Below are positions 18,675-28,961 of a DNA stretch of 64,000 bases, piece after piece (the stretch's first letter is position 1; each line of letters starts with the position of its first letter). Below the pieces are notes generated by a model. It was given only the letters and a program-made list of their open reading frames with translations, was not told the DNA's origin and did no database searches. Both the position numbers and the translations under genes were made by a program. The DNA is from Pseudomonadota bacterium. GTDB taxonomy: Bacteria; Pseudomonadota; Gammaproteobacteria; Xanthomonadales; Xanthomonadaceae. Location: positions 1 through 64,000 of the forward strand of contig JAEZYE010000059.1 of NCBI GenBank assembly GCA_023419315.1. Reading direction: 5' to 3'.

Positions 18675-19301
18675 TCAGCCGCGCTCCCGCAGCTGTCGCG
18701 CGATCGCACGCGTCCGCGTGAAGCAGGTCAGCAGCGAGCCGGCCGCGATGATCCACGCAGCGGCCAACAATGCGTACTGGCTGCCGACGACATGCGCTTC
18801 GACGATCGCCAGGATGCACGCGAGCGTCAGCACGGCCATGCGGTGCTGCTTGGCCATCGGGCCGCGGAAATCCTGCGCCAGGCCGAGCGAGCCGCCGGCC
18901 AGCCGCACGTAGGCGGTCAGCGCGGCCAGCAACGCGCCCAGCCAGCCCAGCCACGCTTGTCCGACGGCATGGCCCAGGCCGACGATGAGCAGCGAATCGG
19001 CAATGCGATCCGGAAATTCGTTGTACAGCGCGCCGGTCGGAGTCTGCTGTCCGCCTTCCATCGCGACCATGCCATCGAGCAGGTTGCACAGCAGCCGCAG
19101 TTGCACGCATGCGGCGCACAGCAGCAGGCCGGCATCGAGCGGAGCCCATATCAGCATCACCGCGCCCAGTGCGGCGAACGCGATGCTCGCCACCGAAATC
19201 TGGTTGGGCGTGATGGCGCTGCGCGCCAGCGCGGCGGCGAGCTGGCGCGCCCAGCCGGTATCGCGCGCGGCGATCGGTCGTCGGTCGTTGGTTTTCCCCA
19301 T
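18675..19301 (-). CDS. CDP-alcohol phosphatidyltransferase
   Basis: 208 residues from the ATG at 19301, with five or six membrane segments. The motif region LLDGMVAMEGG...GALYNEFPDRIAD corresponds to DGxxA...GxxxDxxxD of the family, with the final Asp residues present, though the usual Arg after Ala is replaced by Met. The enzyme would transfer a phosphatidyl group from CDP-diacylglycerol to an alcohol, but which alcohol is not evident. It heads the leftward lipid operon (phosphatidyltransferase, acyltransferase, CdsA paralogue, then Uup) and corresponds to YnbA by type. Confidence 0.82.
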   Translation of the reverse strand: MGKTNDRRPIAARDTGWARQLAAALARSAITPNQISVASIAFAALGAVMLIWAPLDAGLLLCAACVQLRLLCNLLDGMVAMEGGQQTPTGALYNEFPDRIADSLLIVGLGHAVGQAWLGWLGALLAALTAYVRLAGGSLGLAQDFRGPMAKQHRMAVLTLACILAIVEAHVVGSQYALLAAAWIIAAGSLLTCFTRTRAIARQLRERG

Positions 19302-19466
19302 GGCCGGCAGGATAGACGAAAAGGCGAAGGAGCCAGCGGCGGTCAGCCGGTCTGGCGCGAAGGAAGCGCAGCAATGCTTCGAACCATGAACGCAGGCACG
19401 CGGCAAACGCGGACAGCCGCCCACTCTCAAGACAGCGCGGTGTGGAGAAGGCGATGGACCATCCAC

Positions 19467-19492
19467 AAAAAAACCCCGCCGGAGCGGGGTTT
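19467..19492 (-). terminator. Rho-independent terminator of metK
   Basis: On the minus strand AAACCCCGC-TCCG-GCGGGGTTT forms a 9-bp stem running into seven T residues (19473-19467). It lies 22 bases after the metK stop. The 160 bases beyond it up to the next gene hold nothing recognisable except room for a promoter of the lipid operon. Confidence 0.93.
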
Positions 19493-19513
19493 CTTTTGCG
19501 ATGCAGCGGCCGG

Positions 19514-20725
<1,212 letters not shown>

Positions 20726-20775
20726 CAGGCTTATATCCCTGTATTCGGATGAAAAGATGGGCGCGCATGATACAC
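20726..20775 (-). promoter_or_regulatory. Possible metK promoter and leader
   Basis: A -10-like TATCAT lies on the minus strand at 20772-20767, followed by GCGC as at other putative promoters here. The -35 is not clear. The 40-base leader has a weak AGGGA about 11 bases before the ATG and no stable structure of a known SAM riboswitch class. Confidence 0.35.
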
Positions 20776-20931
20776 GCGGCGGAGCGTGCGTGCATTGTGC
20801 GCCGTTCAGGGTAGTACTCACGTTAAGCGGGGCCGGCAGCGGCCTGTCATGCAACTGCCGCAGGATTGCCATCGGACTGTCGCGGCCCGCGCTCAGGCTG
20901 CGCGGCGAACCCCGCCGACGCCGACGAGCCC

Positions 20932-22632
20932 ATGCGCCCGCTGGAACAGCAGATTGCCGAACGTTATCCCCACTGGTTCCGGGGCCGCCGCGCCCGTCTG
21001 GCCCGTCCCCTGCTGCGCACCCTGGGCCGCTGGTCGAGACTGGACCAGGCCTATGCCTTCCTGGCCGGACACGGTCACCTGCGCGATTTTGCGTTCCTGC
21101 AGGCGGCCATGGATTTTCTCAACCTGCGCTATGAAGCCGGCACTGATGATCGCGCGCGAATCCCGGCGCGCGGGCGGCTGCTGATTGTCGCCAACCATCC
21201 GTCCGGTGCGCTGGATGCGATGGCGCTGCTGGATTTCGTCGGCAGTGTGCGCCGCGATGTGCGCATCGTGGCCAACGACATGCTTGCGAGCATCGAGCCG
21301 CTGGCCGGGCTGATGCTGCCGGTGCGCATCCTCGGCGGCCGGCCTGGCGCCGACAGCCTGCGCGCGATTGAACAGGCGCTGGAGGCGGACCAATGCGTGA
21401 TCGTCTTCCCGGCGGGCGAAGTCTCGCGGCTGGGACCGCGGGGCGTGACAGACACGCGCTGGCGTCGCGGTTTCCTGCGCTTCGCGCGCCACACCGGCGC
21501 GCCGGTCCTGCCGATTCGCGTGCATGCGCGAAATTCGGCGTTCTTCTACGGGGCTTCGGCCTTGTTCAAGCCGGCCGGCACCGCCTTGCTGGCGCGCGAG
21601 ATGTTCAAGCGCGCACAGCGGCGCATCCAGTTGCGCGTCGGCACGCCGGCGCATCTTGCGCCCGGCGTTTCCGATGAACGCGCGCTCGAGCAGATGCGCC
21701 GCAGCCTGTATGCGCTGGGCCGGCGCCGCGCCGATACGCTTTCGCCGCAACCGTTGATCGCGCCGATGGATCCGGAACGGTTGGCGGTGGAGATCGAGGC
21801 GCTCGATGTACTCGGCCAGACCAGCGACGGCAAACGCATCTGCGTGGGACGGCTGCAGGCCGGTTCGCGCCTGCTGCGCGAAATCGGCCGCCTGCGCGAG
21901 CTGACGTTCCGTGAAGTCGGGGAGGGCACCGGCAAGCGGCTGGATGTCGACCCGTACGACACCTGGTACGAACACATCGTGCTGTGGGATGCGCCGGCCC
22001 GGAAAATCGCCGGCGCCTACCGGATTGCGCGCGGCGGGGCCGTGCTGGCGGAGCGCGGGTTGAATGGGCTCTACAGCGCGTCGCTGTTCCACTACAGCGA
22101 TGAGGCGCGCGCGCGCATCGCACAGGGCATGGAACTGGGCCGCAGTTTCGTGGCGCCGGAATACTGGGGCAGCCGCAGCATCGATTACCTGTGGCAGGGC
22201 ATCGGTGCCTATCTCGTGCGGCATCCGCAGGTGCGCTACCTGTTCGGCGCGGTGTCGATGAGCGCGGCGTTGCCGCTGCACGCGCGCGAACAGATCGTGT
22301 CGTACTACGAACGCTATTTCGGCGCGGAAAGTGGCGAAGCCGTGTCGCGCGCACCGTTCCGCTATTCCGCGCCGCCCCCGTCGTTCGACGGGCTGGATGC
22401 GGACACGGCGTTCCGTGTGCTGAAGGCCAATCTCGATACGCTGGGGGCGAGCGTGCCGATGCTCTACAAGCAGTACACCGACCTGTGCGATCCCGGAGGC
22501 GCGCGCTTCCTCGCCTTTGGCGTGGACGCCGCTTTCAGCGATTCAATCGACGGTCTGATCGAGGTCGATCTGCATCGCATACAACCGCGAAAACGCGCGC
22601 GCTACCTGCGTGCGCCCGCGGAGGCCGCGTGA
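20932..22632 (+). CDS. OlsF-like bifunctional acyltransferase (PlsC-type plus OlsB/GNAT-type)
   Basis: 566 residues from the ATG at 20932. The N-terminal half is an acyltransferase domain: VANHPSGALDAMAL supplies the HX4D-type motif and FPAGEVSR the FPEGTR-like motif. The C-terminal half, from about residue 290, is of the OlsB/hemolysin-like GNAT group (GKRICVGRLQAGSRLLREIG, then LREL-TFREVGEGTGK, then ELGRSFVAPEYWGSRS). This order matches OlsF, which makes phosphorus-free ornithine lipids by N- and O-acylation of ornithine in one protein. The next gene starts inside its stop codon. Domain fusion is clear; the ornithine substrate is inferred from the family. Confidence 0.75.
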   Translation: MRPLEQQIAERYPHWFRGRRARLARPLLRTLGRWSRLDQAYAFLAGHGHLRDFAFLQAAMDFLNLRYEAGTDDRARIPARGRLLIVANHPSGALDAMALLDFVGSVRRDVRIVANDMLASIEPLAGLMLPVRILGGRPGADSLRAIEQALEADQCVIVFPAGEVSRLGPRGVTDTRWRRGFLRFARHTGAPVLPIRVHARNSAFFYGASALFKPAGTALLAREMFKRAQRRIQLRVGTPAHLAPGVSDERALEQMRRSLYALGRRRADTLSPQPLIAPMDPERLAVEIEALDVLGQTSDGKRICVGRLQAGSRLLREIGRLRELTFREVGEGTGKRLDVDPYDTWYEHIVLWDAPARKIAGAYRIARGGAVLAERGLNGLYSASLFHYSDEARARIAQGMELGRSFVAPEYWGSRSIDYLWQGIGAYLVRHPQVRYLFGAVSMSAALPLHAREQIVSYYERYFGAESGEAVSRAPFRYSAPPPSFDGLDADTAFRVLKANLDTLGASVPMLYKQYTDLCDPGGARFLAFGVDAAFSDSIDGLIEVDLHRIQPRKRARYLRAPAEAA

Positions 22633-23453
22633 CGCCGCGCTCCGCCGATGCGGGCATGCGGCGCGCGGTGTTCGTGTCCGACGTGCATCTGGGTTCCAAG
22701 CACTGCCACGCGGCCGAGTTCGCGGACTTCCTGGCCGGCCTGCGCTGCCGGCGACTCTATCTGGTCGGCGATATCGTCGATCTGTGGTGGATGGCGCAGC
22801 GTCGCGCCAGCTGGGACGCTGCGCATAACCGCGTCATCGAACAGTTGCATGCACTCGCGCGTGCCGGCACCGAATTGATCTACGTGCCGGGCAACCACGA
22901 TCGGCCCGCACGCCGCTTCTGCGGCCTGATGCTGCCGGCGATGCAGGTGCGTCGCCGCGCGATCCACGTCACCGCCGACGGCCGCCGGCTGCTGGTCACG
23001 CATGGCGACGACTACGACGGCGTGACCCATTTCGGCGGCTTGCAGGAACGCTTCGGCGACTGGCTCTACTACCGCATCCTCACCGGCAATCGCTGGACCA
23101 ACCGCATCCGCCGTCGCATGGGGCTGCGCTACTGGTCGCTGGCCGAATACCTGAAGCGGCAGAGCGATGCGGCCGAGCGCTACATCGGCCGCTTCGTGCA
23201 GGCGGGCCTGGATGATGCGCGCCGTCGCGGCCTCGACGGCATCGTCTGCGGCCATATCCATCGCGCGGGACTGTTCCAGCGCGAAGAACTGATCTATGCG
23301 AACGACGGCGACTGGGTCGAAAGCCTGACCGCACTCAGCGAGGAAGCCGACGGCCGCCTCTGCCTGTTGTCGCATGGCGGGCAAGTGCTGGCGGAGATGG
23401 CGCCGCGCCTGCGCCTGGTTGCGCCGCCGGAGCGAGAACGCCAGGTGGCGTGA
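22629..23453 (+). CDS. LpxH-like metallophosphoesterase
   Basis: 274 residues from a GTG at 22629 that overlaps the preceding TGA (GTGA); an ATG at 22656 is an alternative start. The calcineurin-like metal motifs are complete: FVSDVHLG, GDIVDLWW, YVPGNHDRP, VTHGDDYD and CGHIHRAG. The sequence resembles UDP-2,3-diacylglucosamine hydrolase-type enzymes but is a paralogue often found next to OlsF-like or PlsC genes. It likely cleaves a phosphate ester or pyrophosphate of a lipid intermediate in the cytosol. Coupling to the acyltransferase suggests a shared pathway. Confidence 0.78.
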   Translation: MTPRSADAGMRRAVFVSDVHLGSKHCHAAEFADFLAGLRCRRLYLVGDIVDLWWMAQRRASWDAAHNRVIEQLHALARAGTELIYVPGNHDRPARRFCGLMLPAMQVRRRAIHVTADGRRLLVTHGDDYDGVTHFGGLQERFGDWLYYRILTGNRWTNRIRRRMGLRYWSLAEYLKRQSDAAERYIGRFVQAGLDDARRRGLDGIVCGHIHRAGLFQREELIYANDGDWVESLTALSEEADGRLCLLSHGGQVLAEMAPRLRLVAPPERERQVA

Positions 23454-23499
23454 AGCGGCGGCGACTTGGCCGTGTAGCGGGCTCATGTAGCATCCGCGC

Positions 23500-24588
23500 A
23501 TGGATTCCCTCTCCCAGATCGTGCTTGGCGGCGCCCTCGCGGCCGCCATCGTTCCCGCCCGCCATCGCCGCGCCGCGCTGCTCGCAGGTGCCGCGCTCGG
23601 CACGCTGCCGGATCTCGACAGCATTCCGATTGCGCTGCTGACGCCGGATCCGGTCGCATTGATGACGATGCATCGCAGCTTCAGCCATTCGCTGTTCGTG
23701 CTGCCGGTGCTGGGTGCGGTGATCTGGTGGGTGTTCCGGCGCTTCAACGGCCGCGTGGCCGAATCACCACGCCGCTGGTTCTGGGCCATCCAGCTCGCGC
23801 TCATCACCCATCCGCTGCTGGATGCCTTCACCGTCTACGGCACGCAACTGTGGTGGCCGCTGCAGCCGCATCCGGCAATGTGGTCGAGCGTCTTCATCAT
23901 CGATCCGCTGTACACGATCTGGCTGCTGCTGGCCTGTGTGATCGCCTGGTTCTGGCGCGAGCGCGCCTTGGCGCAGCGTGCGCTGCTGGCCGGCCTCGCG
24001 CTGAGCACGGCGTACCTGGGGTGGTCGCTGCTGGCGAAGCATCGCGTTGATGTCGAGGCCGAGCGCACGCTGGCCGCGATGGGGCTGGCGGATGCGCCGT
24101 ACTTCAGCGTGCCGATGCCGTTCAACACATTGCTCTGGCGGGTGGTAGCGATGACGCCGTCCGGTTATGTGGATGCGGAATATTCGGTCGTCGCGCCGGG
24201 TGAAACGATGGCGTTCCGCGGTTATCCATCCAATGTGCAGGCGTTGCGCCAGGCGGAGGATCTGCCGGCCGTGCAGCGGCTGCAATGGTTCAACCGTGGA
24301 TTCATGCGTGCGCAGGTGCAGGGCGATCGCCTGGTGCTGTCGGATCTGCGTATGGGACTGGAGCCGGACTACAACTTCAGTTTCGAAGTGGCGGCGCGCG
24401 ATGGCGACGACTGGCGCGGAATCGAGCCCGTGCAGCAACCGTGGCAGGCGCCGGTGGACGGCTGGGCCGGGCTGAGCCGGCTGATGTCGGCGATGTGGCA
24501 GCGAATCTGGCATCCCGATGCGCAACCGCTGCGCAGCCGCATCGTGCCATCAGAAGAACCGCTGCCGGCATCGCAGGGTTCGCGCTGA
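23500..24588 (+). CDS. YdjM-like membrane-bound metal-dependent hydrolase family protein
   Basis: 362 residues. The N-terminal 170 residues contain four or five membrane helices with conserved polar motifs of the DUF457/YdjM family (LPDLDSIP, MHRSFSHSLFVLPVL, HPLLDAFTVYGTQLWWP), which place His and Asp residues near the membrane as if binding metal. The C-terminal half is a soluble domain of unknown fold. The family name says hydrolase, but no activity is proven that I know of. No LexA-type box is visible upstream, unlike E. coli ydjM. It ends 15 bases from the convergent methyltransferase gene. Confidence 0.75.
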   Translation: MDSLSQIVLGGALAAAIVPARHRRAALLAGAALGTLPDLDSIPIALLTPDPVALMTMHRSFSHSLFVLPVLGAVIWWVFRRFNGRVAESPRRWFWAIQLALITHPLLDAFTVYGTQLWWPLQPHPAMWSSVFIIDPLYTIWLLLACVIAWFWRERALAQRALLAGLALSTAYLGWSLLAKHRVDVEAERTLAAMGLADAPYFSVPMPFNTLLWRVVAMTPSGYVDAEYSVVAPGETMAFRGYPSNVQALRQAEDLPAVQRLQWFNRGFMRAQVQGDRLVLSDLRMGLEPDYNFSFEVAARDGDDWRGIEPVQQPWQAPVDGWAGLSRLMSAMWQRIWHPDAQPLRSRIVPSEEPLPASQGSR

Positions 24589-24603
24589 ACCGATGATGCT
24601 GCG

Positions 24604-25428
24604 TCAGTAGACGGTCGCGCTGGCCTGTACGAACGCGTAGAAGAACACGGCATCCGGATTGTTCTGCACGTCGCTCATTTCGGTGCGCATGCCGGCGACG
24701 ATCTCCGGCGTCACGCGGCCGGCTTCGAGCAACTGGTCCGAAGCCGACAGCAGCAGTTCCTCCCAGAACGCGATCATCGTCTTGCGCCGCGCCGGTTCGC
24801 GGTTGTCGAAGTAGAACGTCTTCACTTCGGTCTGCACATCGCGATAGCCGCCGGCAAGCAGCAGATTGCCCAGCTTCGCGCCGATGAACGGGTCGCCGCC
24901 GTTGTCGTACTGGAAATCGTTGAACGCCATCCAGTAGCGCCACACGTTGGGCGAGTAAGGATCCAGCAGGAACGAAGAATTCATCACCTCGGTGATGAAG
25001 ACCGGCGAGCCCGGCGCCAGCACGCGCCGCACTTCGCTGAGCACGCGTTCCGGCGAAGGCACGTGTTCGAGGATCCAGCACAGGAACGCCGCATCGAATT
25101 CGCGCGCGGCGAACGGCAGGTCGGTCGCATCGGCCTGCTGGAGGCGATAGCGATCACGGCACCACGGCATGCGGGCGAGGTTTTCGCGCGCCGCTTCCAG
25201 CTGCGCCGTGTTGAGGTCCACGCAGGTGATATCGAGGTCGGGAAAGCGCCGCAGCAGGATTTCGGTCTGCGCGCCGACCCCGCTTCCGACTTCGAGCAGG
25301 CGCCGTGCGCCGGGATAGTCGATGCGCGAGAAAATCGTCGATTCCGCCAGTCGCGCCTGCTTCATCAGCCGCGCCTGTTCCACCGCGGAAAAGCCGTGCA
25401 GGTAGGCGGGTGAAGGCGACTGGCTCAT
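24604..25428 (-). CDS. Class I SAM-dependent methyltransferase
   Basis: 274 residues from the ATG at 25428 (GAGGA upstream). Motif I LLEVGSGVGAQTEILL near residue 44, the acidic loop ITCVDLN, motif II QQADATDLPF and AFLCWILEHVPSPERVL make a standard Rossmann methyltransferase. The substrate is unknown. It starts 10 bases after the dusB stop, so the two are co-transcribed; dusB more often precedes fis. A tRNA or translation-linked role is possible but rests only on this pairing. Confidence 0.8.
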   Translation of the reverse strand: MSQSPSPAYLHGFSAVEQARLMKQARLAESTIFSRIDYPGARRLLEVGSGVGAQTEILLRRFPDLDITCVDLNTAQLEAARENLARMPWCRDRYRLQQADATDLPFAAREFDAAFLCWILEHVPSPERVLSEVRRVLAPGSPVFITEVMNSSFLLDPYSPNVWRYWMAFNDFQYDNGGDPFIGAKLGNLLLAGGYRDVQTEVKTFYFDNREPARRKTMIAFWEELLLSASDQLLEAGRVTPEIVAGMRTEMSDVQNNPDAVFFYAFVQASATVY

Positions 25429-25438
25429 CGAAGACTCC

Positions 25439-26452
25439 TCAGGCAGCGGCGGGCAACTCCGGATCGACGCCGGCAATCAGGGCGTCAAAGTAGTGCCGTG
25501 TCAGTGACAACTGCGTGTCGGCGGACTCGGCGCGATTGACCACGGCCCGGAACGCTGCATTTTCCGGACGATCCTTCGCGTACCAGCCCAGGTGCTTGCG
25601 CGCGATGCGCACGCCCTGCGGTTCGCCGTAGAAATCGTGCAGGGCCTGCAGGTGACCGAGCAGCAGATCGCGCACTTCCTCCAGCGCCGGCGCGGGCAGG
25701 TGCTGGCCCGTGGCGAGGTGGTGCGCGATTTCGCGGAAGATCCACGGCCGGCCCTGCGCGGCGCGTCCGACCATCACCGCATCCGCGCCGGTGGCGCGCA
25801 GCACTTCGACGGCCTTGGCGGGCGAATCGACATCACCATTGGCGAACACGGGAATGCTCAGTCCGGCCTTGATTGCGGCGATCGTGTCGTACTCGGCCTG
25901 GCCCGTGTAGTGCTGATCGCGCGTGCGGCCGTGCACGGCAAGCGCCGCGATGCCGCAGTCCTCGGCGATGCGCGCGATGCGCGGCCCGTTGCGGTTCTCC
26001 GCGTTCCAGCCGGTACGGATTTTCAATGTCACCGGCACGTCGACCGCCTGCACGACGGCCTCCAGGATCCGCCCGACCAGCGCCTCATCGCGCATCAGCG
26101 CCGAGCCTGCCCACGCATTGCAGACCTTCTTGGCCGGGCAGCCCATGTTGATGTCGATGATCTGCGCACCGTGATCGACGTTGTAGCGTGCGGCCTCGGC
26201 CAGTTGCGCGGGCTCGGTGCCGGCGATCTGCACGCTGATGGGCGCCGGTTCACCGGCGTGATCCATGCGATGCCTGGATTTGCCGGTGTTCCAGAAGCGC
26301 GAATCGCTGATGGTCATTTCCGACACCGCCAATCCTGCGCCCAGCCGTTTGCACAGCTGCCGGAACGGCTTGTCGGTCACCCCGGCCATCGGCGCCAGGA
26401 TGACCGGCGTCGGGATGCGGTGCGGACCGATGTGGAAGGCGGGCGATTGCAT
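25439..26452 (-). CDS. dusB: tRNA-dihydrouridine synthase B
   Basis: 337 residues. It reduces uridine in tRNA to dihydrouridine with FMN and NADPH. FMN-site motif LAPMAGVTDKPFR, catalytic-Cys motif INMGCPAKKVCNAWAGSAL, TLKIRTGWN, AVHGRTRDQHYTG, VFANGDVDS and MVGRAAQGRPWIF cover the whole Dus barrel; the C-terminal helical domain is also complete. The DusB branch is chosen from the KKVC form of the Cys motif. It begins 68 bases after the ribokinase gene and leads into the methyltransferase gene. Confidence 0.92.
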   Translation of the reverse strand: MQSPAFHIGPHRIPTPVILAPMAGVTDKPFRQLCKRLGAGLAVSEMTISDSRFWNTGKSRHRMDHAGEPAPISVQIAGTEPAQLAEAARYNVDHGAQIIDINMGCPAKKVCNAWAGSALMRDEALVGRILEAVVQAVDVPVTLKIRTGWNAENRNGPRIARIAEDCGIAALAVHGRTRDQHYTGQAEYDTIAAIKAGLSIPVFANGDVDSPAKAVEVLRATGADAVMVGRAAQGRPWIFREIAHHLATGQHLPAPALEEVRDLLLGHLQALHDFYGEPQGVRIARKHLGWYAKDRPENAAFRAVVNRAESADTQLSLTRHYFDALIAGVDPELPAAA

Positions 26453-26520
26453 GCGTGCGCATTATCCGCCCGCAGCGGGGCGGCCACCAGACGAAGGCGG
26501 ACATGGCCGCCAGCGATGAC

Positions 26521-27486
26521 TCAGTCGGCGAAACGGGCCGTCACGTCGGCCAGCGCCGGCATCGACAGCGCGGCACCGGGACGTTCCGTGGACAGTGCGG
26601 CGTAGCGGTTGGCGAAGCGCACGTGGTCGCCGAACGGTGCGGTCGGCGCGTGCGCGAGCGAAGCGACCAGCGCGCCGTTGAAGGCATCGCCCGCGCCGGT
26701 CGTGTCGATGGCGTTCACGGCTTCGGCGGGCAGGCGGTAGAACGCCTTGCCATCGCCGCGGCCGTGGTCGTCCATGTGCGACACGAAGACGCCGGTCGAA
26801 CCCAGCGTGATCGCGACCGTGCCCTTCGGATGCACTTCGCGGCAGAACGCGTGCAGGCGCTGTCCGTCGAGTGCGGCGACGTCGTCCGGTTCCAGCCGCT
26901 CGCCGACATGGCGGGCGAGCAGGGCGGCGAATTCGGTTTCGTTCGGCGTGAGGATGTCCGCCTGGTCCAGCAGTTCCGCGGTGGTCGCGGCGTTCGCCGG
27001 GGCGGGGTTCAGCACAGTGATCACGCCGGCTGCGCGCGCCAGCCGGAGCGCGGCGAGGACCGTGTCCATCGGCGATTCCAGCTGCACCAGCAGGGCTTTC
27101 GAACCGGTCAGCGCTTCGGCCTGCGCGGCGACGAAGTCGGCGGACAGATCCGCATTCGCACCGGCGCCGATCACGATCGTGTTGCGGCCCATCGAATCCA
27201 CGTAGATGCCGGCGGTGCCGGTCGGCTCGGCGGAGTCCTGCACGAGCAGCTGCACACCGTCGGCCTGCGCCAGCGAACGCGCGAGCGTGCCGCCCGCATC
27301 GGCGCCGAGCGCACACAGGAAGCGCACCTGCGCGCCGGCGCGTGCACTGGCGATGGCCTGGTTGAAGCCCTTGCCGCCGGGACCGGTGTCATAGCGACCG
27401 GCGATCGTCGCACCCGCGGCGGGAAGCTGGTCGCAACGCCAGACGTGATCGACATTGAAGGAACCGACAAGGGAAACGATGGGCAT
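26521..27486 (-). CDS. rbsK: Ribokinase
   Basis: 321 residues from the ATG at 27486; the open frame continues upstream but only this start gives the usual N-terminus. It phosphorylates ribose at O5. PfkB signature 1 is seen in GPGGKGFNQAIASARAG, and signature 2 in DTTGAGDAFNGALVA with the catalytic Asp. NPAPAN and LTPNETE are standard ribokinase segments. Position 71 bases downstream of a nucleoside transporter suggests it handles ribose freed from imported nucleosides, although no nucleoside hydrolase lies in the window. Confidence 0.88.
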   Translation of the reverse strand: MPIVSLVGSFNVDHVWRCDQLPAAGATIAGRYDTGPGGKGFNQAIASARAGAQVRFLCALGADAGGTLARSLAQADGVQLLVQDSAEPTGTAGIYVDSMGRNTIVIGAGANADLSADFVAAQAEALTGSKALLVQLESPMDTVLAALRLARAAGVITVLNPAPANAATTAELLDQADILTPNETEFAALLARHVGERLEPDDVAALDGQRLHAFCREVHPKGTVAITLGSTGVFVSHMDDHGRGDGKAFYRLPAEAVNAIDTTGAGDAFNGALVASLAHAPTAPFGDHVRFANRYAALSTERPGAALSMPALADVTARFAD

Positions 27487-27557
27487 ACGGGACTTCGACA
27501 GATGAATCGGGAAAGCGGAATGACGGCCGCGGCGTTGGGCCGGGCCGGCGCGTCGGA

Positions 27558-28856
27558 TCAGGTGAAATGGGTCAGCACGCCGGCGATCGTGGCGGTCATG
27601 AAGGTGGCGATGGAGCCACCCAGCACGGCACGCAGGCCGAAGCGGGCGAGATCCGCGCGGCGTTCCGGCGCCAGGCCGCCAATACCGCCAATCTGGATCG
27701 CGATGGAGCTGAAGTTGGCGAAGCCGCACAGTGCGTACGTGGCCACCAGACGGCCTTCTTCGCTCAGCGACATGCCGGGCACCTGGCCGTTCACGATGCG
27801 CGCCAGTTCGGTGTAGGCGACGAACTCGTTGATCACGACCTTCTGGCCAATCAGCGAGCCGACGACATTGGCGTCGGCCCATGGCGTGCCGATGACCCAG
27901 GCGATCGGCGCCAGCACGTAGCCGAGCAGCGTGGACAGGTTGGTCGGCTTGCCGATCAGCGCCTGCAGGCCCGAGACCTCGCCCAGCCACGTCAGCGGCC
28001 AGTTGAGCAGGGCGATCAGCGCGATGAAGGCCAGCAGCATCGCACCGATGTTCAGGGCCAGGCGCAGGCCATCACCGGCGCCGGCGGCGGCGGCATCGAT
28101 GACATTGCTGGTGGTCTTCTCGACTTCCATCTTCACCGTGCCGCGCGTCAGCGGCGAACCGGTTTCGGGCACCAGCAGCTTGGCGATCACCAGCGTGGCC
28201 GGGGCGGCCATGATCGACGCCGCCAGCAGATGCTTCGCATAGAACACCTGCTGATCCGGATCGCCGCCGCCGAGCATGCCGACATACGCGGCGAGCACGC
28301 CACCGGCAATGTGGGCCATGCCGCCGATCATCATCGTGATCAGTTCGGACTCGGTCATGCGCGGGATGTACGGGCGCACCGTCAGCGGCGCTTCGGTCTG
28401 GCCGATGAAGACGCTGGCGCAGACGCTGGTGGTTTCCGCGCCGGAGACGCGCATCACCTTGGTGATCGCCCAGGCCATGCCGCGCACGACCATCTGCATG
28501 ACGCCCAGGTGGTACAGCACGCCCATCAGGGCCGAGAAGAAGATGATCGTCGGCAGCACCTGGAACGCGAACACGAAGCCGATGGTCGAGGTGTCCATCA
28601 ACGGGCCGAAGATGAAGTTCGAACCTTCGTTGACGAAGCCCAGCACGCGCACGAAGCCATTGCCGAGCGCCTGGAATGCATCCTTGCCGCCCGGAACGAG
28701 CAGCACGAACGCGGCGAAACCGATCTGCAGCAGGACGCCGGTGACCACCAGCTTCCAGTCCACCGCACGGCGATTGTTCGAGAACAGCCAGGCGATGCCG
28801 ATCAGCACCGCCAGGCCGAACAGGCCGAAGCCGATCCGCCCCAGAGCTTCCACCAT
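27558..28856 (-). CDS. NupC-family concentrative nucleoside transporter
   Basis: 432 residues from the ATG at 28856, chosen for GGGGGA just upstream; a TTG 33 bases earlier is possible. About ten membrane segments. FAFQVLPTIIFFSALMGVLYHLG, GQTEAPLTVRPYIPRMTESEL and the repeat half ending INEFVAYTELARI with CGFANFSSIAIQIGG are CNT-family motifs that bind nucleoside and couple sodium or proton. It heads a leftward unit with ribokinase. A promoter may lie in the 105 bases up to the mntX gene, though none is clear. Confidence 0.9.
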   Translation of the reverse strand: MVEALGRIGFGLFGLAVLIGIAWLFSNNRRAVDWKLVVTGVLLQIGFAAFVLLVPGGKDAFQALGNGFVRVLGFVNEGSNFIFGPLMDTSTIGFVFAFQVLPTIIFFSALMGVLYHLGVMQMVVRGMAWAITKVMRVSGAETTSVCASVFIGQTEAPLTVRPYIPRMTESELITMMIGGMAHIAGGVLAAYVGMLGGGDPDQQVFYAKHLLAASIMAAPATLVIAKLLVPETGSPLTRGTVKMEVEKTTSNVIDAAAAGAGDGLRLALNIGAMLLAFIALIALLNWPLTWLGEVSGLQALIGKPTNLSTLLGYVLAPIAWVIGTPWADANVVGSLIGQKVVINEFVAYTELARIVNGQVPGMSLSEEGRLVATYALCGFANFSSIAIQIGGIGGLAPERRADLARFGLRAVLGGSIATFMTATIAGVLTHFT

Positions 28857-28961
28857 TGATTCCCCCAGCCCGCCGACAAGTCGTGACAAAGGCGGGAAGT
28901 CTAGCAGGCGGGACGCCTCGACCTGTCTGAACCGTGCGGCCCGAACCGCTGCGCCGCCGGC

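Noticed and set aside
20726..20931. Possible SAM riboswitch before metK
   Set aside because: None of the SAM-I, SAM-II or SAM-IV conserved blocks is seen in the leader.
26479..26511. Inverted repeat GGCGGCCA/TGGCCGCC between the ribokinase and dusB genes
   Set aside because: The 17-base loop and lack of a T-tract make a terminator unlikely; GC-rich DNA gives such repeats by chance.
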